Below are positions 16,996-25,491 of a DNA stretch of 64,000 nt, piece after piece. The stretch is from Streptomyces luteolifulvus (lineage in GTDB: Bacteria; Actinomycetota; Actinomycetes; Streptomycetales; Streptomycetaceae), in NCBI RefSeq assembly GCF_008806595.1, contig NZ_VZRB01000036.1, positions 1 to 64,000 on the forward strand. Reading direction: 5' to 3'. The notes beneath the pieces are model-generated. The model was not told where the DNA came from. It ran no database searches and worked only from the letters and a program-made list of their open reading frames with translations. Position 1 is the stretch's first letter, and every line of letters begins with the position of its first letter. A program made the position numbers and the translations under genes.

Positions 16996-17094
16996 ACGCC
17001 CTCGCGGCAGCCTCCTCGCTTATCTAGGGGTATCGGTTGATCTGCGCAGTTCAGGCGGCCTTTGGCGTGTGCAGGCATGTTAGGCACGTACGGA

Positions 17095-17116
17095 AAGTGG
17101 TTCGCTCGAACCACTT
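17095..17116. promoter_or_regulatory. Perfect 10-bp inverted repeat, possible operator
   Basis: AAGTGGTTCG-CT-CGAACCACTT is a perfect palindrome with a two-base centre, lying about 100 bases upstream of the Hsp20-like gene start and 75 bases beyond the stop of the XRE-ATPase gene. It does not match the CIRCE or HAIR heat-shock operators. It could equally be a short terminator stem for the neighbouring gene. A second short palindrome, CGCTCGTTCGAGCG, follows at once. Confidence 0.4.
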
Positions 17117-17190
17117 CGTGGACGCTCGTTCGAGCGCGGCGGTGCGCCACGCGGAAAGCAACGAGGCTGAGTAGGTCTGCGGGTCGCCGC

Positions 17191-19128
17191 TCACCACACG
17201 TCTTCACCATGTGGTGCCAGATAGCGGTCAAGCGGTGAGTGGCACGTGGAACATTGCCATGGCCGCGTGGGCGTGCCATCTGGGTCTAGGCCGTCGGGCC
17301 ACCTCGTTGCGAAGGTCCGCCCGAAATTGAATGTCTCTAAAGGGTCGTCCGTACGAAGGTCGGCAGCCTGCCGGTAGAGGTGCTCAGCACCTTCCCAGTC
17401 GCCGGCCTCCTCCCGCATCGTGGCCAGGCAGGACAGGGCATTGGTGCTGCCGTGGTCGGCAGCCTGCCGGTAGAGGTGCTCGGCGCCCTCCCAGTCCCCG
17501 GCCCGCTCCCGCATTAGGGCCAGGCGGTCCAGGGCGTCGGAGTCGCCGTGGTCGGCGGCCCGCCGGGCGAGGTGCTCGGCACCCTCCCGGTCCCCGGCCT
17601 CCTCCCGCAGCAGGGCCAGGCGGAACAGGGCGTCGCCGCTGCCGTGGTCGGCGGCGCGGTGTCGGAGGTGGTGGGCCCATTGCAGGCGGTGCCGGGCCTG
17701 GGCTGCCTGGGCGAGGTTGTTCAGGGCGTCGGGGTGGGTGAGGTGGGTGAGGGCGGCGTGCCAGAAGGAAGCGGGCGGACACAGCGGTCTGCGGGCGGTG
17801 CGGCCGTGTTGTTCGAGGTAGTCGGCGAGCCGGAACATCGGCCCCGCAGTCGCCGGGGGCGGGATGTCGGCAGGCGGGGAGGGCATGGGCGGTCGTCGTC
17901 GGGGCCGGGGAGTGGTGTTGCGCAGCGGGGCCTGTTTGCCGTGGACCAGCTCAGCGAGTTCGGCAAAGGCCTGTTCGGCCCAGTCCTCGGTGAGCTGGTC
18001 GTAGTCGGTTTCGGTGAGATAGTCGGCGGCAGCGTCGATGAGAAATGCCTGCGGCAGGTAGAGGCCAACACCGAGGCGGCGCGCGTCCATCGCCGCCTCC
18101 AGCACAGCTCTGGCCGCAGGGGTCGCTCGTTCGTAGCGGTTGAGCAGCTCGGGGGCACCGGCCAGGTCCTGAGTCACTCGCCCGTCGGCGTCGGCGCGGG
18201 TCAGGGCATCGGCCAGTAGCCGGTCACCCTCCCGGGCGAGGGCTGCCGCGGTGGCCAGCGCCTGGGCGTCGAACGCTTCGGGGACGGTCAGCGTGCGGCC
18301 GGACAAGAGTTCCCGCACCCGGCTGTGCGGGTCTTTCCTCTCTGGGGAGGGCATGGCGGCGTAGCGGGCGGCGTACTCGGGCCAGAGGGTGCCGAGTACC
18401 AGCACCGGACCACGCTCCGGGGTGGTGAGCAGGCCATGGAGTACGGCGGCGATGCGCTCACCGGCCTCCCGGTCGCCGAGGTAGTGCTGGGCTTCGTTCA
18501 GCCACACCACGGTTTTAGGAGCGACACGGTGCAGGTCATCGAGAGCGGCCTCGGCGCGGGTGGGATCGAAGGGATGCCAAAGCCTCCACCCCATGTCCGC
18601 GAGCGGCTGCACAGCCTCCCAGCACGCCCGTGTCTTGCCCGTCGACGAACCGCTCACCAGGACCACCATCCGGCTGCGGCCGGCCGCAGCGTCCCGCACC
18701 GCTTCCGCCAGCAGCAGGTCATGCCCGCGCTCGACGTACCCCGGCAGCACCCGCGCCCCCGGCGCATCCCTGCCGGGAACGATGCTGTTGGGCCCCGCCG
18801 GATGGACTTCCAGAGCGTGCGGCTCCCACAGCCCGATCGGACGGCCCGGGACCGGCCGCTTTCCTCCCCAGCCTCCGTCCACATCCCGCTGTAAAGCCAG
18901 CAACTCCCCGACAGGCAGCTTAAACGCGCGGGCCAGTGCCTCCACCGTGTGCGCCGAGGGCACCGGCCCGCCGACCTGGAAGGCCTCCGACACGGTCGTA
19001 CGCCCCAGCCCCGACCGGCGGGCGAGTTCCGTCTTGTTGATCCGGTTGCGGGCCAGCCCGTCGCTCAGCTTCCCGCGCAGCTGTGCGAGTGCCGGATTGT
19101 CGCCGTTACCGTTCCGCTCGTACTGCAC
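17191..19128 (-). CDS. XRE-type HTH, P-loop ATPase and TPR/Sel1-like repeat protein
   Basis: Predicted 645 residues. N-terminal helix-turn-helix at about 20-60 (NKTELARRSGLGRTTVSEAF). A P-loop at about 158-166 (VSGSSTGKTRACWEA), with VVWLNEAQHYL as the Walker B-like strand, suggests a STAND-like regulatory ATPase. The C-terminal third has three near-identical 32-residue repeats (GDSDALDRLALMRERAGDWE type), then a Cys-x-x-Cys ending. Proteins with this layout are lineage-specific in Streptomyces and often multicopy; roles in signalling or phage defence have been suggested for related STAND proteins, but not shown for this one. A small membrane protein starts about 100 bases away, divergently. 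Confidence 0.7.
   Translation of the reverse strand: MQYERNGNGDNPALAQLRGKLSDGLARNRINKTELARRSGLGRTTVSEAFQVGGPVPSAHTVEALARAFKLPVGELLALQRDVDGGWGGKRPVPGRPIGLWEPHALEVHPAGPNSIVPGRDAPGARVLPGYVERGHDLLLAEAVRDAAAGRSRMVVLVSGSSTGKTRACWEAVQPLADMGWRLWHPFDPTRAEAALDDLHRVAPKTVVWLNEAQHYLGDREAGERIAAVLHGLLTTPERGPVLVLGTLWPEYAARYAAMPSPERKDPHSRVRELLSGRTLTVPEAFDAQALATAAALAREGDRLLADALTRADADGRVTQDLAGAPELLNRYERATPAARAVLEAAMDARRLGVGLYLPQAFLIDAAADYLTETDYDQLTEDWAEQAFAELAELVHGKQAPLRNTTPRPRRRPPMPSPPADIPPPATAGPMFRLADYLEQHGRTARRPLCPPASFWHAALTHLTHPDALNNLAQAAQARHRLQWAHHLRHRAADHGSGDALFRLALLREEAGDREGAEHLARRAADHGDSDALDRLALMRERAGDWEGAEHLYRQAADHGSTNALSCLATMREEAGDWEGAEHLYRQAADLRTDDPLETFNFGRTFATRWPDGLDPDGTPTRPWQCSTCHSPLDRYLAPHGEDVW
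17356..17643 (-). repeat. Three tandem 96-bp repeats encoding TPR/Sel1-like units
   Basis: Units at about 17356-17451, 17452-17547 and 17548-17643 inside the XRE-ATPase gene. The first two are nearly identical at DNA level (GCCTGCCGGTAGAGGTGCTC occurs in both, 96 bases apart), which points to recent unequal exchange. Confidence 0.75.
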
Positions 19129-19228
19129 CCGCTCGCCCCCGCAAAACCGTGTTCGCCGTGTTCAATCTTCTCCCGGCGAACCCCGGTGAACAGGGTTTCC
19201 GCGACTTTCGACCACGACACCCCACCTC

Positions 19229-19444
19229 GTGAACCGGGAGCCTGCCGTGACCGTCGCCGTCGCCCTCCTCACCACCGCACTCGTGATCGTCATCGCGCTG
19301 CTGGCCGCCGCCGGCGCGGGCAAACTCGCGCGCCTGGACGGCGCCACCTACCCGGCCGCCCTCACCCGAGCCACCACCGCCTTCGCCGCGGTCATCACCC
19401 TCGCCGCTGCGGTGGCGGGCGCCCTCGCCGCCCTCTTCGCCTGA
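19229..19444 (+). CDS. Small two-helix membrane protein
   Basis: Predicted 71 residues from GTG 19229. Two hydrophobic helices, VTVAVALLTTALVIVIALLA and AFAAVITLAAAVAGALAALF, are separated by a basic and polar loop (KLARLDGATYPAALTRAT). It is divergent from the XRE-ATPase-TPR gene with about 100 bases between. Tiny membrane proteins paired with XRE/ATPase proteins recur in Streptomyces, sometimes on integrative elements. No known family is recognised. Codon use is strongly third-position GC, supporting that it is real. Confidence 0.6.
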   Translation: MNREPAVTVAVALLTTALVIVIALLAAAGAGKLARLDGATYPAALTRATTAFAAVITLAAAVAGALAALFA

Positions 19445-20078
19445 ACCAGCCCACCGCCGCAAGACCGACGGCCCAAAGCCCGCACCCAGTACCGCACCAC
19501 TGATGGAGAACTCCCGTTCCAGGTCGTCGCGTCCCGAAAGGTGTTCGAGTCGAAACATCCGAACCGAAGAGGTCGGCGCGTACAGCACGAACATCCCGTA
19601 CGTGCCTGAACAGCCCCCAGATACCCGTCAGGCACGCCGCATGCAGGCCACTTGTCTCACATGCCTGAGACTCAATCCGAACCCGAGATAAGCGCAGCCG
19701 GCGCCACATCCCTGGTGCAGAGCTGGGGCACGACTGGATCCGCCAGGACGAGCAGGACGCCCCCGCGCCGATGCGCTCGTTCGCCGGCTTCCTCCGCCAG
19801 GACCTCGACGAATGGAGCTCCGGCAAGGCCGAAGGCAATGTGAACCGGGTCAAAACGCCTCTGTCGTGCACCGGACCACTCGGCAGGTGCGCCCTGCCCG
19901 GGCGAGGGCGGCCGTGCCGGCGGACTTCAGGGGGTGGGTCTTGGCCAGATGCAGTGGTGCGCCCGCCTTGACGGTGGCCCGGGTGAGGTGGCCGACCCGC
20001 GGCCTTCAAACGTGAGCACTCTCAGCTCCGCCACCTCGGCGGACCACGGCCAACCGTGTACTGGGTCAGCAGCGCCTG
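19445..20078. other. Intergenic stretch with an ISL3 remnant
   Basis: Apart from the transposase fragment at 19725-19851, no gene or RNA is recognised. The remaining frames are short and have no consistent codon bias. Confidence 0.4.
19725..19851 (+). pseudogene. ISL3-family transposase, C-terminal scrap
   Basis: The frame reads APMRSFAGFLRQDLD then WSSGKAEGNVNRVKT. ISL3 transposases end with a FA..LR.DLDAV..GLTLPWSSG..EG.VNRIK pattern. Here the bases for AV..GLTLP are deleted and everything before and after is lost. It shows past insertion at this site. Confidence 0.55.
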
Positions 20079-20759
20079 TCAGAGGTGGAATGCACCGAAC
20101 TTCACATCGGTTCCGCAGACGTTGAAGGTGGTGGGGGACGCGGCGGCGTTGACGACGACAACAGTGCCGGCGGTGTCATCGGGCAGGGCGATGTCGACCT
20201 CCGACGCCTGGAGAGCGCACACGTCGCGGGCGGACTGGCTGCCTTCGAAATTGAGGTCGGTGTAGAGCACTTCGGCGGTGGCCGTTGCGCGGGGGGCGAG
20301 GTCGACGGCTTCGGTTCCGCCGGCGGAGTTGTCCGTCTCGACGGGGGCGCTCTTGCCGTGGTCGTCCTTGGCGGTGAGGGTGGTGGCGCCGACGATGGTG
20401 CACGGCTTGTCGGGCGCGTTGGTGATCTTCACGGTGGCGGCCGCAGGCTCGGACTCGGAGGCATGCGCGGCCGCTGCCACGAACGAAGCCGTGGTCGATT
20501 CCACGGTGCAGGCCGCGGTCGCCTTGTCAACCCCGTCCGCTCTGCCGGAGCCGCGCGCCCCGTGCGGCGCGCTCTTGCCAGCGGGACTGCGGTGACCGTG
20601 CCTGCTCCGGCCTTCCCTCCCGCTGCGGTGTCCGTGGACGCCCCCGGCGTGCCAGCGGCAGACAGAGGCGGACGAGCCGCCTGCTGCCTTGTCCTCGCCT
20701 CCCTGGCAGGCGGTGAGGCCGAATCCGGCGACGAGCATGACTGCAGCGGCGGCGGTCAT
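20079..20759 (-). CDS. DUF4232-like secreted lipoprotein, possibly frameshifted in the linker
   Basis: Predicted 226 residues from ATG 20759. The N-terminus ends in a lipobox-like GFGLTACQGG, so Cys should be lipid-anchored; the n-region lacks basic residues, and the true start may lie slightly upstream. The C-terminal 140 residues form a beta-sandwich of the DUF4232 type: ACTVESTTASFVAAAA, then KITNAPDKPCTIVGATTLTA, ending VNAAASPTTFNVCGTDVKFG. The linker in this frame is odd (several Cys, His and Arg), whereas an alternative frame through 20580-20690 gives the Ala/Gly/Thr-rich text expected of such linkers, so two compensating frameshifts may have occurred. Function of the family is unknown. 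Confidence 0.65.
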   Translation of the reverse strand: MTAAAAVMLVAGFGLTACQGGEDKAAGGSSASVCRWHAGGVHGHRSGREGRSRHGHRSPAGKSAPHGARGSGRADGVDKATAACTVESTTASFVAAAAHASESEPAAATVKITNAPDKPCTIVGATTLTAKDDHGKSAPVETDNSAGGTEAVDLAPRATATAEVLYTDLNFEGSQSARDVCALQASEVDIALPDDTAGTVVVVNAAASPTTFNVCGTDVKFGAFHL

Positions 20760-21110
20760 GCGAACTCGCAGGAAATTTACCCGAGTTACTGGTGTGTCGT
20801 GTCGTGGGGAAACACGTCGCGCTCCGCGCGCCCCTTCCGGCGGCACGCCGTGGCAAGAGTCACAGGCGGCGACGTACAGGGCGGGGCAACCCGTACGGGC
20901 CGTCCGCTCATCGGCGCCCGTGCGCCCTGCATCGGACTGCATCGCCAACTCCCCTCTCCATCAGGGAAGTTGAGGCGTGAACGAGACAAGAACAGCAGCC
21001 GGTCAGTGAACCTGTGCGGCCTGCTGCCTCTCTACGTGTCCGACGACCGTGTGCCGGTCAGGCGGGTGTCCGCCGCCCGGCGCGCTCCGACGAGACAAGG
21101 AAACAGATCC
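20760..21110. promoter_or_regulatory. Divergent intergenic region between lipoprotein and toxin genes
   Basis: 351 bases separate the divergent lipoprotein and ribosome-inactivating protein genes, so both promoters should lie here. No consensus pair is convincing. Only the AAGGA ribosome site just upstream of GTG 21111 is clear. Confidence 0.35.
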
Positions 21111-21971
21111 GTGGTCTTGCACCGCACACTGAGAAAGATCCTGACGCTGTTCGCCGCCCTGGTCTGCACAGCTGTCATGGCCGGTCTGGCTGCCTCGCCG
21201 GCCCAGGCCGACCCCCACCGGGACCTCACGCAGATCGACTGGAACATCACCAACCTGGACGAGGGGGGTGACGCCGCGGCCTCCGCCTACCACGGCATGG
21301 TCGGGCGGCTTCGTGACGTCAGCGGCCACCGCCTGGGCAACAACCTCATGGAGACGACCACACAGCCGGCCCGCGTGATCGAAGTACGGGTCCTGACTGC
21401 CGGGCACCACCTGCTGTCCCTGTACTTCTGGGCGGACAACCTGTACCTGGGCGGCTACTGGGAACCGCACGGCGGCCACTACCTCTTCAGTGACCTGTGG
21501 CCCGACCAGATGCAGCGCATCCTGGGCAGCCCCGACGACGTACACATGCTGCCGTGGGGCTCCAACTACTCAGAGCTGCCCGGCGGCAGCAACCGGGGCA
21601 GCTTCAACCTCGGCCCGCAGGGCATCTGGACCGCGCTGAACCGTCTGATGCGCTCGCACCAGCTCCTCCCCCAGGACCACCGTGACGTGGCCGCGGGAAT
21701 CCTGCAGACCATCGCGGTCACCTCCGAGGCCGCCCGCTTCGGATACATCGAACGACTGGCCGGCGACAGCATCCGCAACAACCAGCCGACGCAGCTCGGC
21801 AGTACCGGCCTCGCCCTGGAGAACAACTGGAGCCGCATGTCGGAATGGGTACGCGGAGAACTCCAGAACCCCACCCGCCCCGACCTGGAGGTCGCCGGAC
21901 ACAGGTTCTCCTCGATCGGAGCCCTGATCGCCTTCGTGTACTACATGGAGATCAAACACCCCGGCTCCTGA
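21111..21971 (+). CDS. Secreted ribosome-inactivating protein (rRNA N-glycosidase)
   Basis: Predicted 286 residues from GTG 21111, 9 bases after an AAGGA site. A Sec signal peptide is plain: basic RTLRK, hydrophobic core, and ASPAQA|DPH cleavage near residue 34. The mature part follows the RIP fold. An early IDWNITNLDE strand is followed by the Tyr-bearing NLYLGGYWEP strand and the active-site helix ILQTIAVTSEAARFGYIERL, with catalytic Glu and Arg (EAAR), then a Trp in LENNWSRMSEWVR. RIPs depurinate the sarcin-ricin loop of large rRNA. Bacterial members are rare outside Shiga toxins and a set of Streptomyces proteins. No immunity gene is evident next door, and export would protect the producer. 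The target organism is unknown. Confidence 0.85.
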   Translation: MVLHRTLRKILTLFAALVCTAVMAGLAASPAQADPHRDLTQIDWNITNLDEGGDAAASAYHGMVGRLRDVSGHRLGNNLMETTTQPARVIEVRVLTAGHHLLSLYFWADNLYLGGYWEPHGGHYLFSDLWPDQMQRILGSPDDVHMLPWGSNYSELPGGSNRGSFNLGPQGIWTALNRLMRSHQLLPQDHRDVAAGILQTIAVTSEAARFGYIERLAGDSIRNNQPTQLGSTGLALENNWSRMSEWVRGELQNPTRPDLEVAGHRFSSIGALIAFVYYMEIKHPGS

Positions 21972-22395
21972 ACCAGCCCTGCGGCACACCAGCACCGGCA
22001 CGGTCGAGCTGAGCGACGCGGCGAACGCTGCGCCGAGATCACGCGGGACGCCGGCGCACTCCGCGGTGCGGAAAGGCCACGGCGCGGGCACCTCCCTTTG
22101 CCCTGCTCGTACTCATGGGCGTGTGTGGCGCCCGCAATGGCGCCGTGCCAGATCACCGTGCGGCGCGGGCAGTGAAGGGCCGTGCCGCAGCGCCGTACGG
22201 GGTGGAGCACCAGGGCTTCTCCTGACCGTGATCGGAGGCATCTGGCCGATGTGCGCTTCGTCTCAGACTCCGTGGTCCACGCTCCACCCCAAACTCGTGG
22301 GTGCGAGCGTCGTCTACCGTCTGACGCGGGGCTCCGGACGGCATCCCGGCGAACAGACATCCGGCGGTGTCACAGCAGAAGAGGGTGGGGACGGG
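21972..22395. other. Intergenic region upstream of the SARP gene
   Basis: No separate gene is supported. Open frames continue into the SARP frame but have no domain before GTG 22396. The SARP promoter should lie here; no element is clear. Confidence 0.4.
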
Positions 22396-25215
22396 GTGGA
22401 GTTCAAGCTGCTCGGGACGGTGTCCGTCATGAGCGAGGGGGCCGAGATACCGATCGGACCGGTCAAGCGGCGCAGCGTCCTCGCCGCGCTCCTGCTGCGG
22501 GCGAACTCCGCCGTGCCGATGAGCCGGCTGATCGACGCGGTCTGGGAGGAGGAGCCTCCGGCGAGCGCCCGCACGGTCATCCAGGGCCATGTCTCACGAC
22601 TGCGCGCGCTCTTCGACGAATACGCCGCTGCGGACCACGGTGTGGAACTGGCCACGCATGGGCAGGCGTACAAGCTCCGTGTGCCCCAGCCGCTGCTGGA
22701 TGTGTTCCGCTTCGAGGAGCTCGTGCAGGGCGCCAGAGGTCACAAGCACCCCGCAGACGCCGTGCCGATGTTCCGTCAGGCACTGGGCCTGTGGCGCGGC
22801 CCCGCGCTGACGGGGACGGTGGCCAGCGCCCCCCTCACAGTCGCCGCCCATGCCCTGGAGGAGACCCGCATTGCCGTGGTCGAGCACCTCGCCGCGGCAT
22901 ACGGACGGCTCGGTGACCACGTCGCGGCGACGACGCTGCTGCGTGCGGAGTCCGTGGCGCATCCGCTGCGCGAGTCGCTGGTGGCGGCGCTGATGCTGGC
23001 CCTGAACCGGTCGGGCCGTCAGTCGGAGGCGATGGAGTGCTATCACCGGACGCGAGCACATCTCGGGGAAGAACTGGGAGTGGATCCGGGTCCGGAACTG
23101 CGGGCAGCGTACGAGGCCCTGCTGCGCGGCGTGCGACCGACCGAGCAGATCCTCCCCCTGCATGAGGGGAGTGCCGTCCGGTCCAGGCAGCCGGGCGGCC
23201 CCTGTGGCGCGGGCCTGCTCATGGACGGACCCGTCACCGCGTCGACCGAGGGCGTGGCCATGGAGCGGGCCTCCGACCCGGCCGCGGCAGAGGACGCCTC
23301 CGGCCCCCTTACCGTGGCTCTCCCGGCCCCGGATCTGCTTCCTCGGGCGCCGCGCGGATTCGTGGGGCGCGCGCCGGAGTTCGCCGCTCTCGACGCGGCG
23401 GTCGAAGCGGCCAGGCTCGCCCTGGTCACCGGGCCCGCCGGGGTCGGCAAGACCGCGCTCGCGCTGCACTGGGCGCACGAGCGCGCCGCGGCCTACCCGG
23501 ACGGCGTGCTCTATGCCGATCTGCGAGGTTTCAGCCCGCACGACGGAGTCGAACCGTGCGACGTGCTGCGCGAGTTCCTGTCGGCGCTCGGAGTACCGTC
23601 CTGCCGCATCCCGGAGTCGCCCACCGCAGCCGCCGCGCTGTACCGCTCCGTCACCGCGAACCTCGCCCTGCTCGTGGTCCTGGACAACGTCCGCAGCGCG
23701 GACCTGGCCCGCCCGCTGCTGCCCGCCGGTCCCGACAGCGCCGGCCTGGTCACGTCCCGGCTCCGGCTCGGCGGCCTCGTCGTCACCGAACTCGCCCGTC
23801 CGGTCCCGCTCGACGTCCTCGGAGTCGACGCGTCCACCGCTGTGCTCGCTACGGCCGTGGGCGACACCCGGGTCGATGCGGAGCCGTCCGCCGCCCGGCG
23901 CCTCGCCGCCCTCTGCGACGGTCTCCCACTCGCCCTGCGCGTCACCGCCGCGCAACTCGCCGTCCGGCCCCACTGGCGCCTTTCCGACCTGGCCACGGAA
24001 CTCGCCGACGAGCAGCGCAGGCTCGCGCTGCTCTCCGTGGACGGCTCCGAGGGCGCCGGCGCCCAGGGCGTCGCGGCCGCCCTGCACCTCACCGTCGAGA
24101 GGCTCCCGGAGGAAGCCGCACGGCTTTTCCGCCAGCTGGGCGTGCTACCCGGCCGGGACCTGGACCGGCACGCGGCGGCCGCCCTGCTCGACCGCGCACC
24201 CACAGTCGCCGCCGAAGCACTGGACCGGCTCTGCGACGCACACCTGCTCAGCGAGTACGCACCCGGCCGCCACACGCTCCACGACCTCGTCCGGCTCTAC
24301 ACCCGAGGTCTCGGCGCCGACGACGACGCGCTGCTGCGTCTGCTGGACCACTACACGCTCACCGCACTGGCCGCCGCCCGCGCCGCCGAGCCGGACGACC
24401 AGCCGTGCTGCACCATGCCGTCCAACGCCCGCCTGCCTCGCGGGGGCGCGCCGCTCTTCGCGGGCCGGGACTCCGCGCTCCTGTGGTACGCGGCCGAACG
24501 CGACAACCTCGCCGCCGCCGTCGCGGCGGCCCGCGCCGCAGGACACCACGACCGCGCCTGGCGACTGGGCATCCTCCAGTGGCCGTACATCCTGTGGAAC
24601 GCGCACGACTGCTGGGCGCCGCTCCTGGAGGACGCGGTCGACTCGGCCGCCCGGGTCTCCGACCCCGGTGCCGAGTCCAAGGCCCGCGCGCTCATCGGCT
24701 GGGTGCTCACCCAGGAGAATCGGCTCCCGGAGGCGCTGGTGCACCTGCGTCTCGCCCCCTCGCTCGCCGCACAGGCCGGCGAAGTGTCCAGCGAGGCGAC
24801 TGCCCTGGTCAACCTCGCAGTAGCGCTGGACAGGTTCGACGTGAGCGAGGAGTCCCTGGCCCACACCGCCAGGGCGGCCGCGCTCGTCCGGGGTACCGGG
24901 GATGTGATGACCGAGTTGCTGGCCCTTGAGCACCGCGCGCGTCAGCTGATCGCCGTGGGCGATCACTCCGGCGCGCTCATCTGCGCACGCGAGGGGCTCG
25001 CCCTCGACGGAGACACGGTCAACGGCCTCGTGGGCATCCGGCAGAGCATGCTGGCCGCCACCGCTGGAGCGGCACTGATGGCCCTTGGGAAGACCGTCGC
25101 GGGCAAGGCCATGCTTGCACGGGCCAGGCAACTGGCGTCGGCTCACGGGTACGAGGAAGGCGTACGCCGGGTGGAGGCCGTGCTCCAGCAGACCGGCGAT
25201 ACGTCGGCAGCATGA
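22396..25215 (+). CDS. SARP-family transcriptional activator with NB-ARC and TPR domains (AfsR-like)
   Basis: Predicted 939 residues from GTG 22396, behind a GAGGG-type site. Residues 1-95 are the OmpR-like DNA-binding domain (EFKLLGTVSVMSEG, then RSVLAALLLRANSAVP). Residues 95-245 are the bacterial transcriptional activation domain, ending in ECYHRTRAHLGEELGVDPGP. After a linker, residues 350-600 form an NB-ARC ATPase with Walker A TGPAGVGKTALALHW and LLVVLDNV as Walker B. The C-terminal 300 residues are TPR-like helices. AfsR-type SARPs switch on antibiotic or development genes in response to phosphorylation and ATP. No target genes are obvious next to it; the isoprenoid cluster is 14 kb away. 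Confidence 0.9.
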   Translation: MEFKLLGTVSVMSEGAEIPIGPVKRRSVLAALLLRANSAVPMSRLIDAVWEEEPPASARTVIQGHVSRLRALFDEYAAADHGVELATHGQAYKLRVPQPLLDVFRFEELVQGARGHKHPADAVPMFRQALGLWRGPALTGTVASAPLTVAAHALEETRIAVVEHLAAAYGRLGDHVAATTLLRAESVAHPLRESLVAALMLALNRSGRQSEAMECYHRTRAHLGEELGVDPGPELRAAYEALLRGVRPTEQILPLHEGSAVRSRQPGGPCGAGLLMDGPVTASTEGVAMERASDPAAAEDASGPLTVALPAPDLLPRAPRGFVGRAPEFAALDAAVEAARLALVTGPAGVGKTALALHWAHERAAAYPDGVLYADLRGFSPHDGVEPCDVLREFLSALGVPSCRIPESPTAAAALYRSVTANLALLVVLDNVRSADLARPLLPAGPDSAGLVTSRLRLGGLVVTELARPVPLDVLGVDASTAVLATAVGDTRVDAEPSAARRLAALCDGLPLALRVTAAQLAVRPHWRLSDLATELADEQRRLALLSVDGSEGAGAQGVAAALHLTVERLPEEAARLFRQLGVLPGRDLDRHAAAALLDRAPTVAAEALDRLCDAHLLSEYAPGRHTLHDLVRLYTRGLGADDDALLRLLDHYTLTALAAARAAEPDDQPCCTMPSNARLPRGGAPLFAGRDSALLWYAAERDNLAAAVAAARAAGHHDRAWRLGILQWPYILWNAHDCWAPLLEDAVDSAARVSDPGAESKARALIGWVLTQENRLPEALVHLRLAPSLAAQAGEVSSEATALVNLAVALDRFDVSEESLAHTARAAALVRGTGDVMTELLALEHRARQLIAVGDHSGALICAREGLALDGDTVNGLVGIRQSMLAATAGAALMALGKTVAGKAMLARARQLASAHGYEEGVRRVEAVLQQTGDTSAA

Positions 25216-25491
25216 CGTTGACCGGATGTCAGCGCAGCGGCAGCCAAACGGCTCAACCTGCGGTGAACCTGTGTGGAGCACGAGTACGGCCCCCGCATCC
25301 GTAGCCAAGCGCGACCGAGGCGGGCAGGCCGCCGAGCAGAGCCTGGGTGCACCCCCACTGCCCGCCGAGTCGCCATCCCCAACCCGCCCGTACCTGGGAG
25401 CCGTCCTCCGGTGGCCGCCCGTCCCGTAGTCAGCACTCCCTTGGCCCAGGTACCCATGAGCACATCCTCTCCACAGAACCGGAGATTCGCC
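25216..25491. other. Convergent intergenic region closing the type VII locus
   Basis: The region between the 3' end of the SARP gene and the 3' end of the minus-strand ESX gene. No strong hairpin plus T-run is visible, and no gene is supported. Confidence 0.4.

Noticed and set aside
20085..21110. N-terminal extension of the ribosome-inactivating protein
   Set aside because: The frame is open but runs antisense to the lipoprotein. A signal peptide and a ribosome site place the start at GTG 21111.
22066..22395. N-terminal extension of the SARP protein
   Set aside because: The DNA-binding domain begins exactly at GTG 22396, and the upstream text has no domain or ribosome site.
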